Shown: positions 21,932 through 32,902, counted from the first letter of the stretch. The stretch: DNA of 37,885 nucleotides from an uncultured SAR86 cluster bacterium (GCA_902594005.1 CACJKN010000012.1:1-37885); one strand, 5' to 3'. Notes: a model not told the origin generated them from the sequence alone. A program made the numbers and translations.

Positions 21932-22980
21932 CAACTCACTCAGCTGAGCTAATTGTTGATTGCTCTAAGATTATTAGCAATATTTCTCATCTAAAATCAC
22001 TTATAAGGACTGAATCAAAATTTATGTTCATTGTGAAAAGCAATGCATATGGACACAGCTTAAAAGAGATTGTAAAAAATCTTGAAAGCTATGTTGATGC
22101 TTTTGGTGTCGTTAGAATGGAAGAAGCTATTTTAGTTAGAAAAGCTACAAGTAAGCCTATTCTTCTTATGCAAGGTATTTATACAGAGAGTGAAATTAAA
22201 ACAGCTAAAGAAAATAATATACAAGTAGTTATCCATAAAATGAGCCAGTTTGAGTTAATTGGCAAGAATGATAGTGAGCTTGGTCTTTGGATAAAGATAA
22301 ATACTGGCATGAATAGATTAGGGCTTTCACAAGAAGAATTAAAATTAGTCTATAAAAAGGGGATTATAGGTTCAGATTCTGTGCTTATGACACATATGGC
22401 ATGTGGAGATGATCCGGATGATCCAATGAATAAGATGCAAATAAATAACTTTGAAAAAGCTTTTGACTTGGTTGAGAGGAAAACAAAAAGAAGTATTTGC
22501 AATAGCGCGTGCTTAATAAATTTTCCTGAACTTTCATTTGATTGGGTTAGGTCAGGTATAGCTGCTTATGGTGGAGAATTTAAAAATTTAAACCTTAAAA
22601 CAGCAATGACATTCAGAGCCCCAATAATTTCGATAAGAAACATAAGAAAAGGAGAAAGAGTTGGATATGGTGGAAGAATGAAAGCATCTGAGGATATGAG
22701 AATTGCGATAGTCTATGCCGGGTATGCTGACGGAATCCCGCAGACAACAACAGATGGGACTAAAGTGTTGGTAAATGACAGACAGGCCAAGATTTTTGGG
22801 AGAGTGAGTATGGATTTAGTATCAATAGATATCACAAATCTCCCTCAAGTCTCTGAAAATGATCTTGTTTCATTCTGGTCTGAAGAACTTCCAATCAATG
22901 AATTTTCAAACAATAATGGATTGATTTCATATGAGCTTATGACTAGAATCAGTAGCAGAGTAAAAGTAAAAGTAATTTAA
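21928..22980 (+). CDS. alr: Alanine racemase
   Basis: Alr is the PLP-dependent enzyme that converts L-Ala to D-Ala for Ddl and MurF. At 350 aa it is near the usual 355-370. The PLP lysine is Lys37 in FIVKSNAYGH (family VKANAYGH). The barrel segment IKINTGMNRLG is typical. GYGGRMKAS keeps the catalytic Tyr of the YG motif that completes the active site from the second subunit, followed by AIVYAGYADGIPQ. GRVSMDLVSIDITNLP and YELMTRISSRV complete the C-terminal beta domain. It overlaps dnaB by 4 bases and abuts the next gene without a gap. Confidence 0.96.
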   Translation: MTTHSAELIVDCSKIISNISHLKSLIRTESKFMFIVKSNAYGHSLKEIVKNLESYVDAFGVVRMEEAILVRKATSKPILLMQGIYTESEIKTAKENNIQVVIHKMSQFELIGKNDSELGLWIKINTGMNRLGLSQEELKLVYKKGIIGSDSVLMTHMACGDDPDDPMNKMQINNFEKAFDLVERKTKRSICNSACLINFPELSFDWVRSGIAAYGGEFKNLNLKTAMTFRAPIISIRNIRKGERVGYGGRMKASEDMRIAIVYAGYADGIPQTTTDGTKVLVNDRQAKIFGRVSMDLVSIDITNLPQVSENDLVSFWSEELPINEFSNNNGLISYELMTRISSRVKVKVI

Positions 22981-24072
22981 ATGAAAATTAATTATCTTAA
23001 TAATACACCCAGAAAGGTAATCGACTCAGACGACTTGCCTGACTATATGTCAGCGAATGATGTTACCGATGTTGTTGAAATTTTTAATACGCCTTTAACG
23101 GGATCATATAATTGGGACTATACAATTCAAGATAATAGAATAAAAAAGCTTTACGAGTTAGGGAAAGAGCTTAACTGGAATTCTAATATGGATATTAACT
23201 GGGATAGACCCGTGGTTCATTTAGATGAACCACCACCAATCTTTTGGGATGATTATGAGCCTTATATAAAGATGTCAGACAAAGAAAAATTGAGATTTCT
23301 TAGACATAGACAGGCATGGAGCATGAGTCAGTTCCTGCATGGTGAGCAGGGAGCTTTACTTGTGGCATCCCAGCTAACTAGCTGTGCACCAACTTATAAT
23401 GCAAAGCTTTATGCAGCTTCACAAACTTTTGATGAAGCTAGACATGTGGAAAGCTTTAATAGATATGTTCAATCGAGAATGGAGCTCATGTATCCAATAG
23501 GCAATGCTCTTAAATCAATTTTAGATAAGATCCTTACAGATCCAAGATGGGATCTTAAGTTCATTGGGATGCAATTAATTATTGAAGGACTGGCACTTGC
23601 AGCTTTTAGAACCTCAAGGGACTTAACACCAGATCCTGTTTTAAAAGATATGCTTGATTTAATAATCCGAGATGAAGCAAGACATGTTACTTTTGGCATT
23701 AATTATTTAGAAGAGTTTGTAACAACTTTATCCGAAAAAGAGATTGAAGAAAGAGCTCAGTTTGCCTATGAGGCATGCTACTTAAGTAAAGAAAGACTTG
23801 TTTCCATAGAAGTCTATGAACACTTTGGTTGGAACGTTGAAGATGCTAGACAATTTCAGCTAAGTTCTGAAATAATGCAAACATTCCAAAAACTTCTGTT
23901 TCAAAGGGTTATGCCAAATCTTAAGAGAATTGGACTACTAACTGATTCAATTAGACCAAAATTCGAGAAACTCGGTATTCTTGAGTATGAAGATGATGCA
24001 AGTGATGCTGATATTGATTGGGCTGATCTATCAAGACCATTATTCAAAGAAACTGCAGAGTTAGCACCATAA
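22981..24072 (+). CDS. Ferritin-like diiron oxidase (AurF/RNR-R2-like), function unknown
   Basis: A 363-aa soluble protein with a complete, symmetric diiron site: Glu122 (LHGEQG), Glu152 and His155 (DEARH), then Glu202 (IIEGLAL), Glu232 and His235 (DEARH). Both halves have the same spacing, Glu-x29-Glu-x2-His, the pattern of the ferritin-like superfamily that includes p-aminobenzoate N-oxygenase AurF and ribonucleotide reductase R2-like oxidases. The Trp-rich N-terminus (SYNWDYTI, WDRPVVHL) resembles no domain I can name. Its start directly follows the alr stop, so it is probably translated from the same transcript. It is not part of the usual gammaproteobacterial order here. Oxygen activation on a small substrate is likely; the substrate cannot be told from sequence. 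Confidence 0.85.
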   Translation: MKINYLNNTPRKVIDSDDLPDYMSANDVTDVVEIFNTPLTGSYNWDYTIQDNRIKKLYELGKELNWNSNMDINWDRPVVHLDEPPPIFWDDYEPYIKMSDKEKLRFLRHRQAWSMSQFLHGEQGALLVASQLTSCAPTYNAKLYAASQTFDEARHVESFNRYVQSRMELMYPIGNALKSILDKILTDPRWDLKFIGMQLIIEGLALAAFRTSRDLTPDPVLKDMLDLIIRDEARHVTFGINYLEEFVTTLSEKEIEERAQFAYEACYLSKERLVSIEVYEHFGWNVEDARQFQLSSEIMQTFQKLLFQRVMPNLKRIGLLTDSIRPKFEKLGILEYEDDASDADIDWADLSRPLFKETAELAP

Positions 24073-24111
24073 AACATTTATATAATCTTTAATATCTGTT
24101 ATTCTGTTATC

Positions 24112-26600
<2,489 letters not shown>

Positions 26601-26601
26601 A

Positions 26602-27873
26602 ATGCCCAAAATTGAAAATCTAACCTCCATTCAAGTTCTGGATTCAAGAGGACTTCCCACAATTTCTACTGAAATATTGTTAGATGATGGGACTAGATCA
26701 GTTGCAATGGTACCTAGCGGTGCTTCAACTGGCGAAAAAGAAGCTCTTGAACTTCGAGATGGAGGTCAAGCATTCCTTGGAAAAGGCGTAACAAAAGCCT
26801 TAGATAATGTTAATGATCGCATAAAGAATTCTCTTATAGGAGAGAATCCACTTGACCAAGATCATATCGATCAAATCTTAAATAACTTAGATGGTACAAG
26901 TGATAAATCTAATCTTGGAGCTAATGCAATTCTTTCTGTATCAATAGCTTCTGCAAAAGCATCATCTAAATCAGAGAATTTAGATTTACATAATTATTTT
27001 AACATTTTGCTTGGTAATAAAATGGGCAAAACAATTGATCAAGTTATTCCAATACCCATGTTAAATATTCTTAACGGTGGTGAGCATGCCGACAACAATA
27101 TCGATATACAAGAATTTATGATTATTCCAAAAGGAGCTGTTAATTTTTCGCAAGCCATGCAGTGGTCTTCTGAGATATATTGGAATCTTAAATCTATTCT
27201 TAAAGAAAAAGGCCTATCAACTGCAGTAGGTGATGAAGGTGGGTTTGCTCCAAATCTCAACACAAATAGAGAAGCTCTTGAGCTAATAGCAAGGGCGGTA
27301 GATAAAACTGATCTTAAGTTAGGTTCAGATATCTGTATATCCTTGGATTGTGCTGCAAGTGAATTTTATGAAAATGGCACTTATCATCTTAAGGGTGAAG
27401 ATAGAGAGCTTACTAGTTCAGAATTTGCTGAATATTTAGAGGGTTTGGCAAATGATTTCCCAATAATATCTATTGAAGATGGGATGGATGAAAATGATCT
27501 AGAGGGATGGAAACTGCTTACTAAACAAATTGGAGGGAAATGTCAGCTTGTTGGAGATGATCTTTTTGTTACAAATCCTGAAGTCCTCAAAAAAGGAATA
27601 AGTGATGAGATTGCTAATTCAGTTTTAATAAAATATAACCAAATTGGAACAATATCAGAAACACTTGAAACGATTTCTATTGCCTTAAATAACGACTATC
27701 AAAATATTATTTCGCACAGATCTGGAGAGACCGAGGACTCATCAATTTCTGATCTTGCAGTTGGAACAGGAGCCGGTCAAATTAAAACGGGAGCACCATG
27801 TAGATCTGAAAGGGTTGCAAAATATAATAGGCTTTATTGGATTGATAAGAAAAATACCTTTTCATATGGCTGA
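26602..27873 (+). CDS. eno: Enolase
   Basis: Enolase interconverts 2-phosphoglycerate and phosphoenolpyruvate in glycolysis and is a structural partner of the RNA degradosome in E. coli. At 423 aa it is near normal (432). Motifs: QVLDSRGLPTISTEI, VPSGASTGEKEALELRDG with the mobile active-site loop, ILNGGEHADNNIDIQEFMI, the catalytic VGDEGGFAPNL, ISIEDGMDENDLEGW and QLVGDDLFVTN with metal-binding acids, then LIKYNQIGTISET with the catalytic Lys and SHRSGETEDSSI. It starts one base after kdsA and its TGA overlaps the ftsB start. Confidence 0.98.
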   Translation: MPKIENLTSIQVLDSRGLPTISTEILLDDGTRSVAMVPSGASTGEKEALELRDGGQAFLGKGVTKALDNVNDRIKNSLIGENPLDQDHIDQILNNLDGTSDKSNLGANAILSVSIASAKASSKSENLDLHNYFNILLGNKMGKTIDQVIPIPMLNILNGGEHADNNIDIQEFMIIPKGAVNFSQAMQWSSEIYWNLKSILKEKGLSTAVGDEGGFAPNLNTNREALELIARAVDKTDLKLGSDICISLDCAASEFYENGTYHLKGEDRELTSSEFAEYLEGLANDFPIISIEDGMDENDLEGWKLLTKQIGGKCQLVGDDLFVTNPEVLKKGISDEIANSVLIKYNQIGTISETLETISIALNNDYQNIISHRSGETEDSSISDLAVGTGAGQIKTGAPCRSERVAKYNRLYWIDKKNTFSYG

Positions 27874-28172
27874 TGATGAGATTAGCGCCTTTAATTATTA
27901 TTTTATTTTTCCTTCTTATTGCAGCTCTTTTGTATTCATTATTTTTCAGTGAAAGCGGTATTAATGAGAGAAATATGATTGTTGAGAGCAACAAAGAGTT
28001 GCTAGAAGAAAATCAAAGACTAATGGATGAAAATAAAAAGTTATCTGAAAGTATTAAACAAGCTCAAGAAAACCCAAATATGCATATTGAAAACATTGCT
28101 CGTGAAAAATTTAACCTCACCATGCCTGATGAAGAGTTCATAGTTTTTGAAGAAGAGGATGAAAATGAATAA
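27873..28172 (+). CDS. ftsB: FtsB, bitopic divisome protein
   Basis: FtsB pairs with FtsL through a coiled coil and joins FtsQ to control septal synthesis. At 99 aa it is near E. coli (103). A membrane helix fills residues 4-24; a Glu/Lys/Leu/Asn coiled coil follows (about 38-68), then IENIAREKFNLTMPDEEFIVFEE, matching the family end IEE.AR..L.M...GE.F. Two adjacent ATG codons (27873 and 27876) are both possible. The assignment also rests on position between eno and ispD, its place in nearly all gammaproteobacteria. It completes the FtsQLB set of the window. Confidence 0.9.
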   Translation: MMRLAPLIIILFFLLIAALLYSLFFSESGINERNMIVESNKELLEENQRLMDENKKLSESIKQAQENPNMHIENIAREKFNLTMPDEEFIVFEEEDENE

Positions 28173-29298
28173 CAACCTTTTGGTAATTATCCCATGTGCT
28201 GGAATAGGTAATAGATTTTCGTCACAAATTGAAAAACAGCATGCTAGTTTGGGAGATTTATCAGTTATTGAGACAACTTTAGATACTTTTATGATGTTTA
28301 AGCCTGCTTCAAAGATTGTGGTTGTTGTAAAAGATCCAGAAAGTTTCCAAAAAAAAATAAGTATCAAACTAGATGAAAGATTCTCAATTGTAAGTGGAGG
28401 AAATTCTAGGTCAGAATCTGTACTAAACGGAATTAGAAATGAAAATATTGAAAAATATGACTATGTAATGACTCATGATGGAGTGAGACCATATATTGAC
28501 CTTGATTCTTTAGAAAAGATATATGCATCTATGTTGGAATCTGATTATGATTGTATTTTTTATGGGATAAAGCCAAAAGATTCAATTAAAAGATTAGAGG
28601 GAGGATCTTGTAAGGTTGAAGAAAGAGATAATTTTATTTTAGTTCAAACACCTCAAATCTGTGAATCTAAGAAATTAAAGAACGCTCTTGAAGTACTAAC
28701 TTCGAAAAATATTTATCCTACTGATGAGAGCTCAGCAATGGAGAACTCTGGATACAGTGTAAATTTTATTGAGGGGTCGCCAAAAAATATAAAAATTACT
28801 TTTCAAGAGGATTTAGTAAAAGAGGATATTCTTATTGGGAATGGGTTTGATTTACACAGATTTTGTGAGGGAAATTCAATAGTCTTTGGTGGAGTAAAAT
28901 TTCCATTCGAATTCGGAATTGAAGCAATATCCGATGGTGATGTAATTTTACATTCTTTAGCTGACTCAATTTTAGGTGCATTATCTGAAGGCGATATTGG
29001 AACTGCTTTTCCAGAAGATGACCCAAATAGTAAAGATTTAGATAGTCGAGAAATAATTACACACTGTTTGGGTTTGATGAAAAAGAGGGGATATCATCTA
29101 AATAATATAGATATCACAGTTATATCTGAGATCCCAAAAATTAGTCCAATTAGGAATCAGATCATAAAATCTTTATCTGAAATTTTTTCAATTGATTCAA
29201 GTAAAATAGGTTTGAAAGGCTCAACTATGGAAAAAATTGGAACAATTGGAAAAGAGCAGGCTCTTGCAGTAATGACATCTGTAACACTAAAGAGATAA
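28165..29298 (+). CDS. ispDF: Bifunctional IspD-IspF fusion of the MEP isoprenoid pathway
   Basis: One 377-aa polypeptide carries two MEP-pathway enzymes. Residues about 1-220 are IspD (MEP cytidylyltransferase): VIIPCAGIGNRF nucleotide loop, EKQH where many have PKQY, VSGGNSRSESVLNGI, THDGVRP and PKDSIKR. Residues about 224-377 are IspF (2-C-methylerythritol 2,4-cyclodiphosphate synthase): IGNGFDLHRF and AISDGDVILHSLADSILGAL with Zn ligands, GDIGTAFPEDDP and KGSTMEKIGTIGKEQAL. The ATG at 28165 has an AGAGGA ribosome site; a TTG at 28147 is less likely. Most gammaproteobacteria have separate ispD and ispF; fusions are best known in alpha- and epsilonproteobacteria. IspE is not in the window. 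Confidence 0.96.
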   Translation: MNNNLLVIIPCAGIGNRFSSQIEKQHASLGDLSVIETTLDTFMMFKPASKIVVVVKDPESFQKKISIKLDERFSIVSGGNSRSESVLNGIRNENIEKYDYVMTHDGVRPYIDLDSLEKIYASMLESDYDCIFYGIKPKDSIKRLEGGSCKVEERDNFILVQTPQICESKKLKNALEVLTSKNIYPTDESSAMENSGYSVNFIEGSPKNIKITFQEDLVKEDILIGNGFDLHRFCEGNSIVFGGVKFPFEFGIEAISDGDVILHSLADSILGALSEGDIGTAFPEDDPNSKDLDSREIITHCLGLMKKRGYHLNNIDITVISEIPKISPIRNQIIKSLSEIFSIDSSKIGLKGSTMEKIGTIGKEQALAVMTSVTLKR

Positions 29299-29300
29299 AA

Positions 29301-30053
29301 ATGAATATTCTTCTTACAAATGATGATGGTTTTGATGCTGATGGAATTAAGGCCATTAGAACTGCATTAGAAAAGAGTCATAATGTCTATGTTGTAGCTC
29401 CAGAAAAAAACTGCAGTGGACTTAGTGCATCTATCTCATACATGAAAGAAATTGAAATCAAGAAGGAATCAGAAAGACTTTACATTGTTAAAGGAACTCC
29501 AGCTGATTGCGCATATATTGGCTTATTAAATCTTCTAAATGATGAAATAGATGTGCTTGTATCAGGCATCAATCTTGGAGCAAATATTGGGAATGATGTT
29601 TTGTATTCTGGGACTGTAGGAGCTGCGCTTGGAGGAAGAAAGCTGAAGTATCCGCCAATTGCAATTTCTTCATGTGAGTACAAGCCTAAATCTCTTGAGT
29701 TTATAGCAAATAAGTCATGTGAATTAGTTGAACTAATAACTTCTTTTGAAAAACAGGAAATTTTAAATAAAGTTGTAAATATAAACTTTCCTGATATTGA
29801 TGAAAAATCTTACAAGGGCATTAAAGTGGTTCCAATTGCTAAAAGAGATGTTCCACCAACTCCTGATATTCTAAAAAATAATTCTGACATTCAATCATTT
29901 AGGTATGCGGCATCTGGAGCGCCAATAAAGGAAGATTTTCTTACCGATGCGGAGGCTGTGAAACTTGGTTATGTATCTATATCAATTTTAGATTATGAAT
30001 TACTAGATCCTAATTTTAATAGTCTTGAGTTTGAGAACTTCATAAATGAATAA
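29301..30053 (+). CDS. surE: 5'/3'-nucleotidase SurE
   Basis: SurE is a metal-dependent nucleoside monophosphate phosphatase linked to stationary-phase survival. At 250 aa it matches E. coli (253). Motifs: the N-terminal ILLTNDDGFDADGI with the paired metal-binding aspartates, VVAPEKNCSGLSASIS, VKGTPADCAYIGL, and VSGINLGANIGNDVLYSGTVGAALGG. It starts 2 bases after ispDF and overlaps pcm by 8 bases. truD, which commonly lies between ispF and surE, is missing. Confidence 0.97.
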   Translation: MNILLTNDDGFDADGIKAIRTALEKSHNVYVVAPEKNCSGLSASISYMKEIEIKKESERLYIVKGTPADCAYIGLLNLLNDEIDVLVSGINLGANIGNDVLYSGTVGAALGGRKLKYPPIAISSCEYKPKSLEFIANKSCELVELITSFEKQEILNKVVNINFPDIDEKSYKGIKVVPIAKRDVPPTPDILKNNSDIQSFRYAASGAPIKEDFLTDAEAVKLGYVSISILDYELLDPNFNSLEFENFINE

Positions 30054-30711
30054 CCCTAAAGCAATATATGAAAGACCGCTTGAAGAGATGATTGGAAAAT
30101 TGCTTGAAATGGGCATCAAAGACTTTAGTGTTTTGGATGCAATGAGAAGGGTGCCTAGACATATTTTTATTGATGAAGCCTTAAGGTCCAGAGCTTATGA
30201 AAATATGTCTTTACCTATTGGCTACAAACAAACCATATCGCAGCCATATATTGTTGCAAAAATGACAGAACTATTGGTTCGAAATTCAGCAAAACAAAAT
30301 GAGAAATTTGAAAAGATTCTTGAGATAGGGTCTGGTTGTGGATACCAATCTGCTGTTCTTTCTTACTTTGCTGACGAGGTGCATTCCGTGGAAAGAATTA
30401 AACAATTAGTTAGCAAGGCTCGTGAGAATCTATCAGATCTAAGAATTCATAATGTCCTAATTAAAAATAGAGATGGCTTTGAAGGTTGGGATGAAGAAAT
30501 TAAATATGATGGCATTCTTTGTGCAGCAGCACCCCCAGAAATACCCAAAAGCCTTTTAGCTTTTTTAAAGGTTGGATGTTGTCTTGTTCTTCCAGTGGGT
30601 GGAAGCAAATCTCAGAAATTAAAAATAGTTACTAAAACTAAAAAGGGTTTTGATGAACAAGAATGCGAAAACGTTTCGTTTGTTCCAATGCTAGGTGGTA
30701 CTTCAAAATGA
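30046..30711 (+). CDS. pcm: Protein-L-isoaspartate O-methyltransferase
   Basis: Pcm uses SAM to methylate L-isoaspartyl residues in aged proteins so they can revert to aspartate. At 221 aa it is slightly longer than E. coli (208). Motifs: VPRHIFIDEALRSRAYENMSLPIGYKQTISQPYIVAKMTELL (the family substrate segment, with Ser of QTISQP) and the SAM loop EIGSGCGYQSAVLSYFADEVHSVERI. CAAAPPEIPKSL and LVLPVGG close the Rossmann fold. It overlaps the next gene by 4 bases. surE-pcm adjacency is conserved in gammaproteobacteria. Confidence 0.97.
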   Translation: MNNPKAIYERPLEEMIGKLLEMGIKDFSVLDAMRRVPRHIFIDEALRSRAYENMSLPIGYKQTISQPYIVAKMTELLVRNSAKQNEKFEKILEIGSGCGYQSAVLSYFADEVHSVERIKQLVSKARENLSDLRIHNVLIKNRDGFEGWDEEIKYDGILCAAAPPEIPKSLLAFLKVGCCLVLPVGGSKSQKLKIVTKTKKGFDEQECENVSFVPMLGGTSK

Positions 30712-31394
30712 GTATTAAACTCAGATTTCTTTTGGCTGGTTTTTGTATAGGTCTTGCCGAGTTGCTCCCAGGGATTTCAGGGGCAACAGTAGCCCTGATG
30801 TTTGGCATATATAAAAAACTTATTGAATGTATTTCCAAACTAAAAGATCTAGATCTTCTTGTTCCATTGTTGCTTGGAATGGCTGTAAGTGTTTTTGGTT
30901 TTTCAAAACTGATAAATTTTTTATTTTTAAATTACACCAACTTATTCGAGTTTTTTATTGGAATTCTTATGATTTTCTATGGTGCTTATTTATTCTTAAG
31001 CAATATTCAGAAATCTAAAAGAAAAGAACTATTTTTCTTTTCTTTATTGTTTGTTATTTCAGTAGCTATTGGAGTCGCAATTGGAAATTTATCTGGTTTG
31101 GATGCATCTGTTGGCACCTTTCCTTTAGTTATATATGGATTTATTGCGTTTTCTTTTCTTTTGATACCAGGGATATCCGGGAGCGCTTTTCTGCTAGCAA
31201 TAGGGATTTATCCATTAATTATTGGATCAGTAGCAGACCTAAACTTATTAGTACTTCTTCCTTTTGCGACAGGAATGCTTTTTTCATTAATTACTATGCC
31301 AAAATTAATAGAAAAGCTTCTATCTAAATTTGATAAGAATATCTATATGATTTTCGCAGGTTTTATTCTTGGTGCTGGCTCTTCAATAATTTAA
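30708..31394 (+). CDS. DUF368 membrane protein, PopT-like undecaprenyl-phosphate transporter
   Basis: A 228-aa integral membrane protein with about seven or eight hydrophobic helices and two related re-entrant-type motifs: [18 protein letters not shown] (about 18-35) and [16 protein letters not shown] (about 154-169). These repeated PGISG segments define DUF368. Members of this family (PopT) have been shown to return the lipid carrier undecaprenyl phosphate across the membrane, alongside DedA-type UptA. It is shorter than many relatives. The ATG at 30708 overlaps the pcm stop; longer starts would read through pcm. The role fits the peptidoglycan genes nearby. Its end overlaps the convergent fdxA by 4 bases. 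Confidence 0.87.
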   Translation: MSIKLRFLLAGFCIGLAELLPGISGATVALMFGIYKKLIECISKLKDLDLLVPLLLGMAVSVFGFSKLINFLFLNYTNLFEFFIGILMIFYGAYLFLSNIQKSKRKELFFFSLLFVISVAIGVAIGNLSGLDASVGTFPLVIYGFIAFSFLLIPGISGSAFLLAIGIYPLIIGSVADLNLLVLLPFATGMLFSLITMPKLIEKLLSKFDKNIYMIFAGFILGAGSSII

Positions 31395-31714
31395 AAATCA
31401 AGAAGGTGTTTTTTTTCTTTAATGTTTTTCCATTCATCGGCATTAGGTAGAGGTTCTTTTGCCTCCGAAATATTTGGATAAACATCAGCTAATTTTGCAT
31501 TTATTTCTATAAAATCTATTTGATCTTCTGGTAGTTCATCTTCCGATAAGATTGCATCAATAGGGCACTCTGGCTCACACAAAGCACAGTCAATACATTC
31601 ATCCGGATGTATGACAAGAAATTCTGGTCCCTCGTAAAAGCAATCAACAGGACAAACTTCTACACAATCAGTGTATTTACACTTTATACAAGCTTCAGTA
31701 ACTACAAATGCCAT
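31391..31714 (-). CDS. fdxA: Seven-iron ferredoxin FdxA (3Fe-4S/4Fe-4S)
   Basis: A 107-aa low-potential electron carrier. The cysteine pattern is that of Azotobacter ferredoxin I: Cys9, Cys17 and Cys50 for the 3Fe-4S cluster, and Cys21, Cys40, Cys43 and Cys46 for the 4Fe-4S cluster, in [19 protein letters not shown] and [16 protein letters not shown]. Extra cysteines at 12 and 25 are also present. The C-terminal tail [18 protein letters not shown] is typical of the proteobacterial family. It points away from recA and converges with the DUF368 gene. In pseudomonads fdxA sits between rpoS and mutS, near recA; here both those genes are gone. Confidence 0.96.
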   Translation of the reverse strand: MAFVVTEACIKCKYTDCVEVCPVDCFYEGPEFLVIHPDECIDCALCEPECPIDAILSEDELPEDQIDFIEINAKLADVYPNISEAKEPLPNADEWKNIKEKKHLLDF

Positions 31715-31773
31715 GATTACTTATTAGATAGGGTGATTCTAGCTAACAACAATGAAAAATTGTATATAAAGTC

Positions 31774-31802
31774 TTTAAATTTTTACATTTTTCTAATATA
31801 CT
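31774..31802 (+). promoter_or_regulatory. recA promoter
   Basis: TTTAAA (31774-31779), a 17-base spacer and TATACT (31797-31802) form a plausible sigma-70-type promoter whose -10 box runs into the LexA site, so LexA binding would block RNA polymerase. The AGGAG ribosome site of recA lies at 31818-31822. Confidence 0.55.
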
Positions 31803-31816
31803 GTACAAATATACAG
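31801..31816 (+). promoter_or_regulatory. LexA (SOS) box upstream of recA
   Basis: CTGTACAAATATACAG matches the gammaproteobacterial LexA consensus CTGT-N8-ACAG exactly in both half sites and continues one base each side as A...T. It lies 12 bases before the recA start and overlaps the -10 box, a standard position for SOS repression. It implies that the genome encodes a LexA of the gammaproteobacterial type. Confidence 0.9.
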
Positions 31817-31828
31817 TAGGAGTTAATT

Positions 31829-32833
31829 ATGGCAGAAGATAAATCAAAGCAACTTAACGAGACTTTAAGTCAGATTGAAAAACAATTTGGTAAGGGAACT
31901 GTGATGAGAATGGGCGATAGAGAAGTTGTCGATATTCCCTCTATCTCTACTGGATCTTTGGGATTAGATATCGCTCTTGGAATTGGGGGAGTTCCACAAG
32001 GTCGAGTTATTGAGATTTTCGGACCTGAATCATCTGGAAAAACAACACTTACTTTGCAAGTGATTGCAGAATGCCAAAAGGCAGGTGGGACAGCAGCTTT
32101 TATTGATGCAGAACATGCTTTAGACCCGCTTTATGCAAAAAAACTCGGAGTTAATGTTGATGAGCTTCTGCTCTCACAACCAGATACTGGCGAACAAGCT
32201 CTTGAAGTAGCTGATATGCTTGTTAAATCCAATAGTGTAGATCTGTTGGTGGTCGATTCAGTTGCAGCTTTAACGCCAAGAGCAGAAATTGAGGGCGAAA
32301 TGGGAGATCATCATGTTGGACTTCAAGCCAGACTAATGTCACAAGCTTTACGGAAAATTACTGGAAACATTCAAAGATCAAATGCCACTGTAATCTTTAT
32401 CAATCAAATAAGGATGAAAATAGGAGTTATGTTTGGTAATCCTGAAACTACCACAGGAGGTAATGCTCTTAAATTCTACTCGTCAGTCAGATTAGATATA
32501 CGAAGAATTGGTGCAGTAAAAGAAGGAGAAGAAGTCATAGGTAATGAGACGAGAGTAAAAGTTGTAAAAAATAAAGTCTCTCCACCATTTACAAAAGCAG
32601 AGTTCCAAATCTTATATGGAAAGGGAATTAATGTTGAAGGAGAAATTATCGACTTTGGACAAAAACTAGGTCTCATTGAGAAAGCAGGTTCTTGGTATAG
32701 CTACAATGATGAAAAAATTGGTCAGGGCAAAACTAATGCAAGCAATTTTTTAAGGGAAAATAAAAAAATACGAAATGCTCTCGTAAAACAAATAAAAGCA
32801 GCCCACATCAAATCAAAATCAAAGAAAAAATAA
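31829..32833 (+). CDS. recA: Recombinase A
   Basis: RecA forms filaments on single-stranded DNA for homologous recombination and triggers LexA self-cleavage. At 334 aa it is shorter than E. coli (353), with a short, basic C-terminus (HIKSKSKKK) instead of the usual acidic tail. Motifs: Walker [44 protein letters not shown] with Walker B and the L1 loop, and [30 protein letters not shown] with the L2 loop. It has its own SOS-regulated promoter, a good ribosome site and a terminator, so it is a single-gene unit. Confidence 0.98.
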   Translation: MAEDKSKQLNETLSQIEKQFGKGTVMRMGDREVVDIPSISTGSLGLDIALGIGGVPQGRVIEIFGPESSGKTTLTLQVIAECQKAGGTAAFIDAEHALDPLYAKKLGVNVDELLLSQPDTGEQALEVADMLVKSNSVDLLVVDSVAALTPRAEIEGEMGDHHVGLQARLMSQALRKITGNIQRSNATVIFINQIRMKIGVMFGNPETTTGGNALKFYSSVRLDIRRIGAVKEGEEVIGNETRVKVVKNKVSPPFTKAEFQILYGKGINVEGEIIDFGQKLGLIEKAGSWYSYNDEKIGQGKTNASNFLRENKKIRNALVKQIKAAHIKSKSKKK

Positions 32834-32843
32834 TTTAATACAT

Positions 32844-32872
32844 TTGCCTGAAAAATGATTGAGTATTAGAAT
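32844..32872 (+). promoter_or_regulatory. Candidate thiolase promoter inside the recA terminator
   Basis: TTGCCT (32844-32849), a 17-base spacer and TAGAAT (32867-32872) make a reasonable promoter. The -10 box lies in the loop of the recA terminator hairpin. A start near 32879 would give a short leader with the GGAG ribosome site at 32894-32897. Confidence 0.4.
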
Positions 32873-32893
32873 TTACTCAGTCATTTTTTTTTT
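32851..32893 (+). terminator. Rho-independent terminator of recA
   Basis: A 12-bp stem (32854-32865 with 32874-32885, one G-T wobble) and an 8-base loop are followed by an unbroken T run to 32893. The stem is AT-rich but long. It ends only 9 bases before the next start codon. Confidence 0.85.
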
Positions 32894-32902
32894 GGAGTTT
32901 TT

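Noticed and set aside
30663-30707. Upstream extension of the DUF368 gene into pcm.
   Set aside because: The ATG at 30708 makes the standard ATGA overlap and starts just before the first membrane helix; the extension is hydrophilic and codes pcm in another frame.
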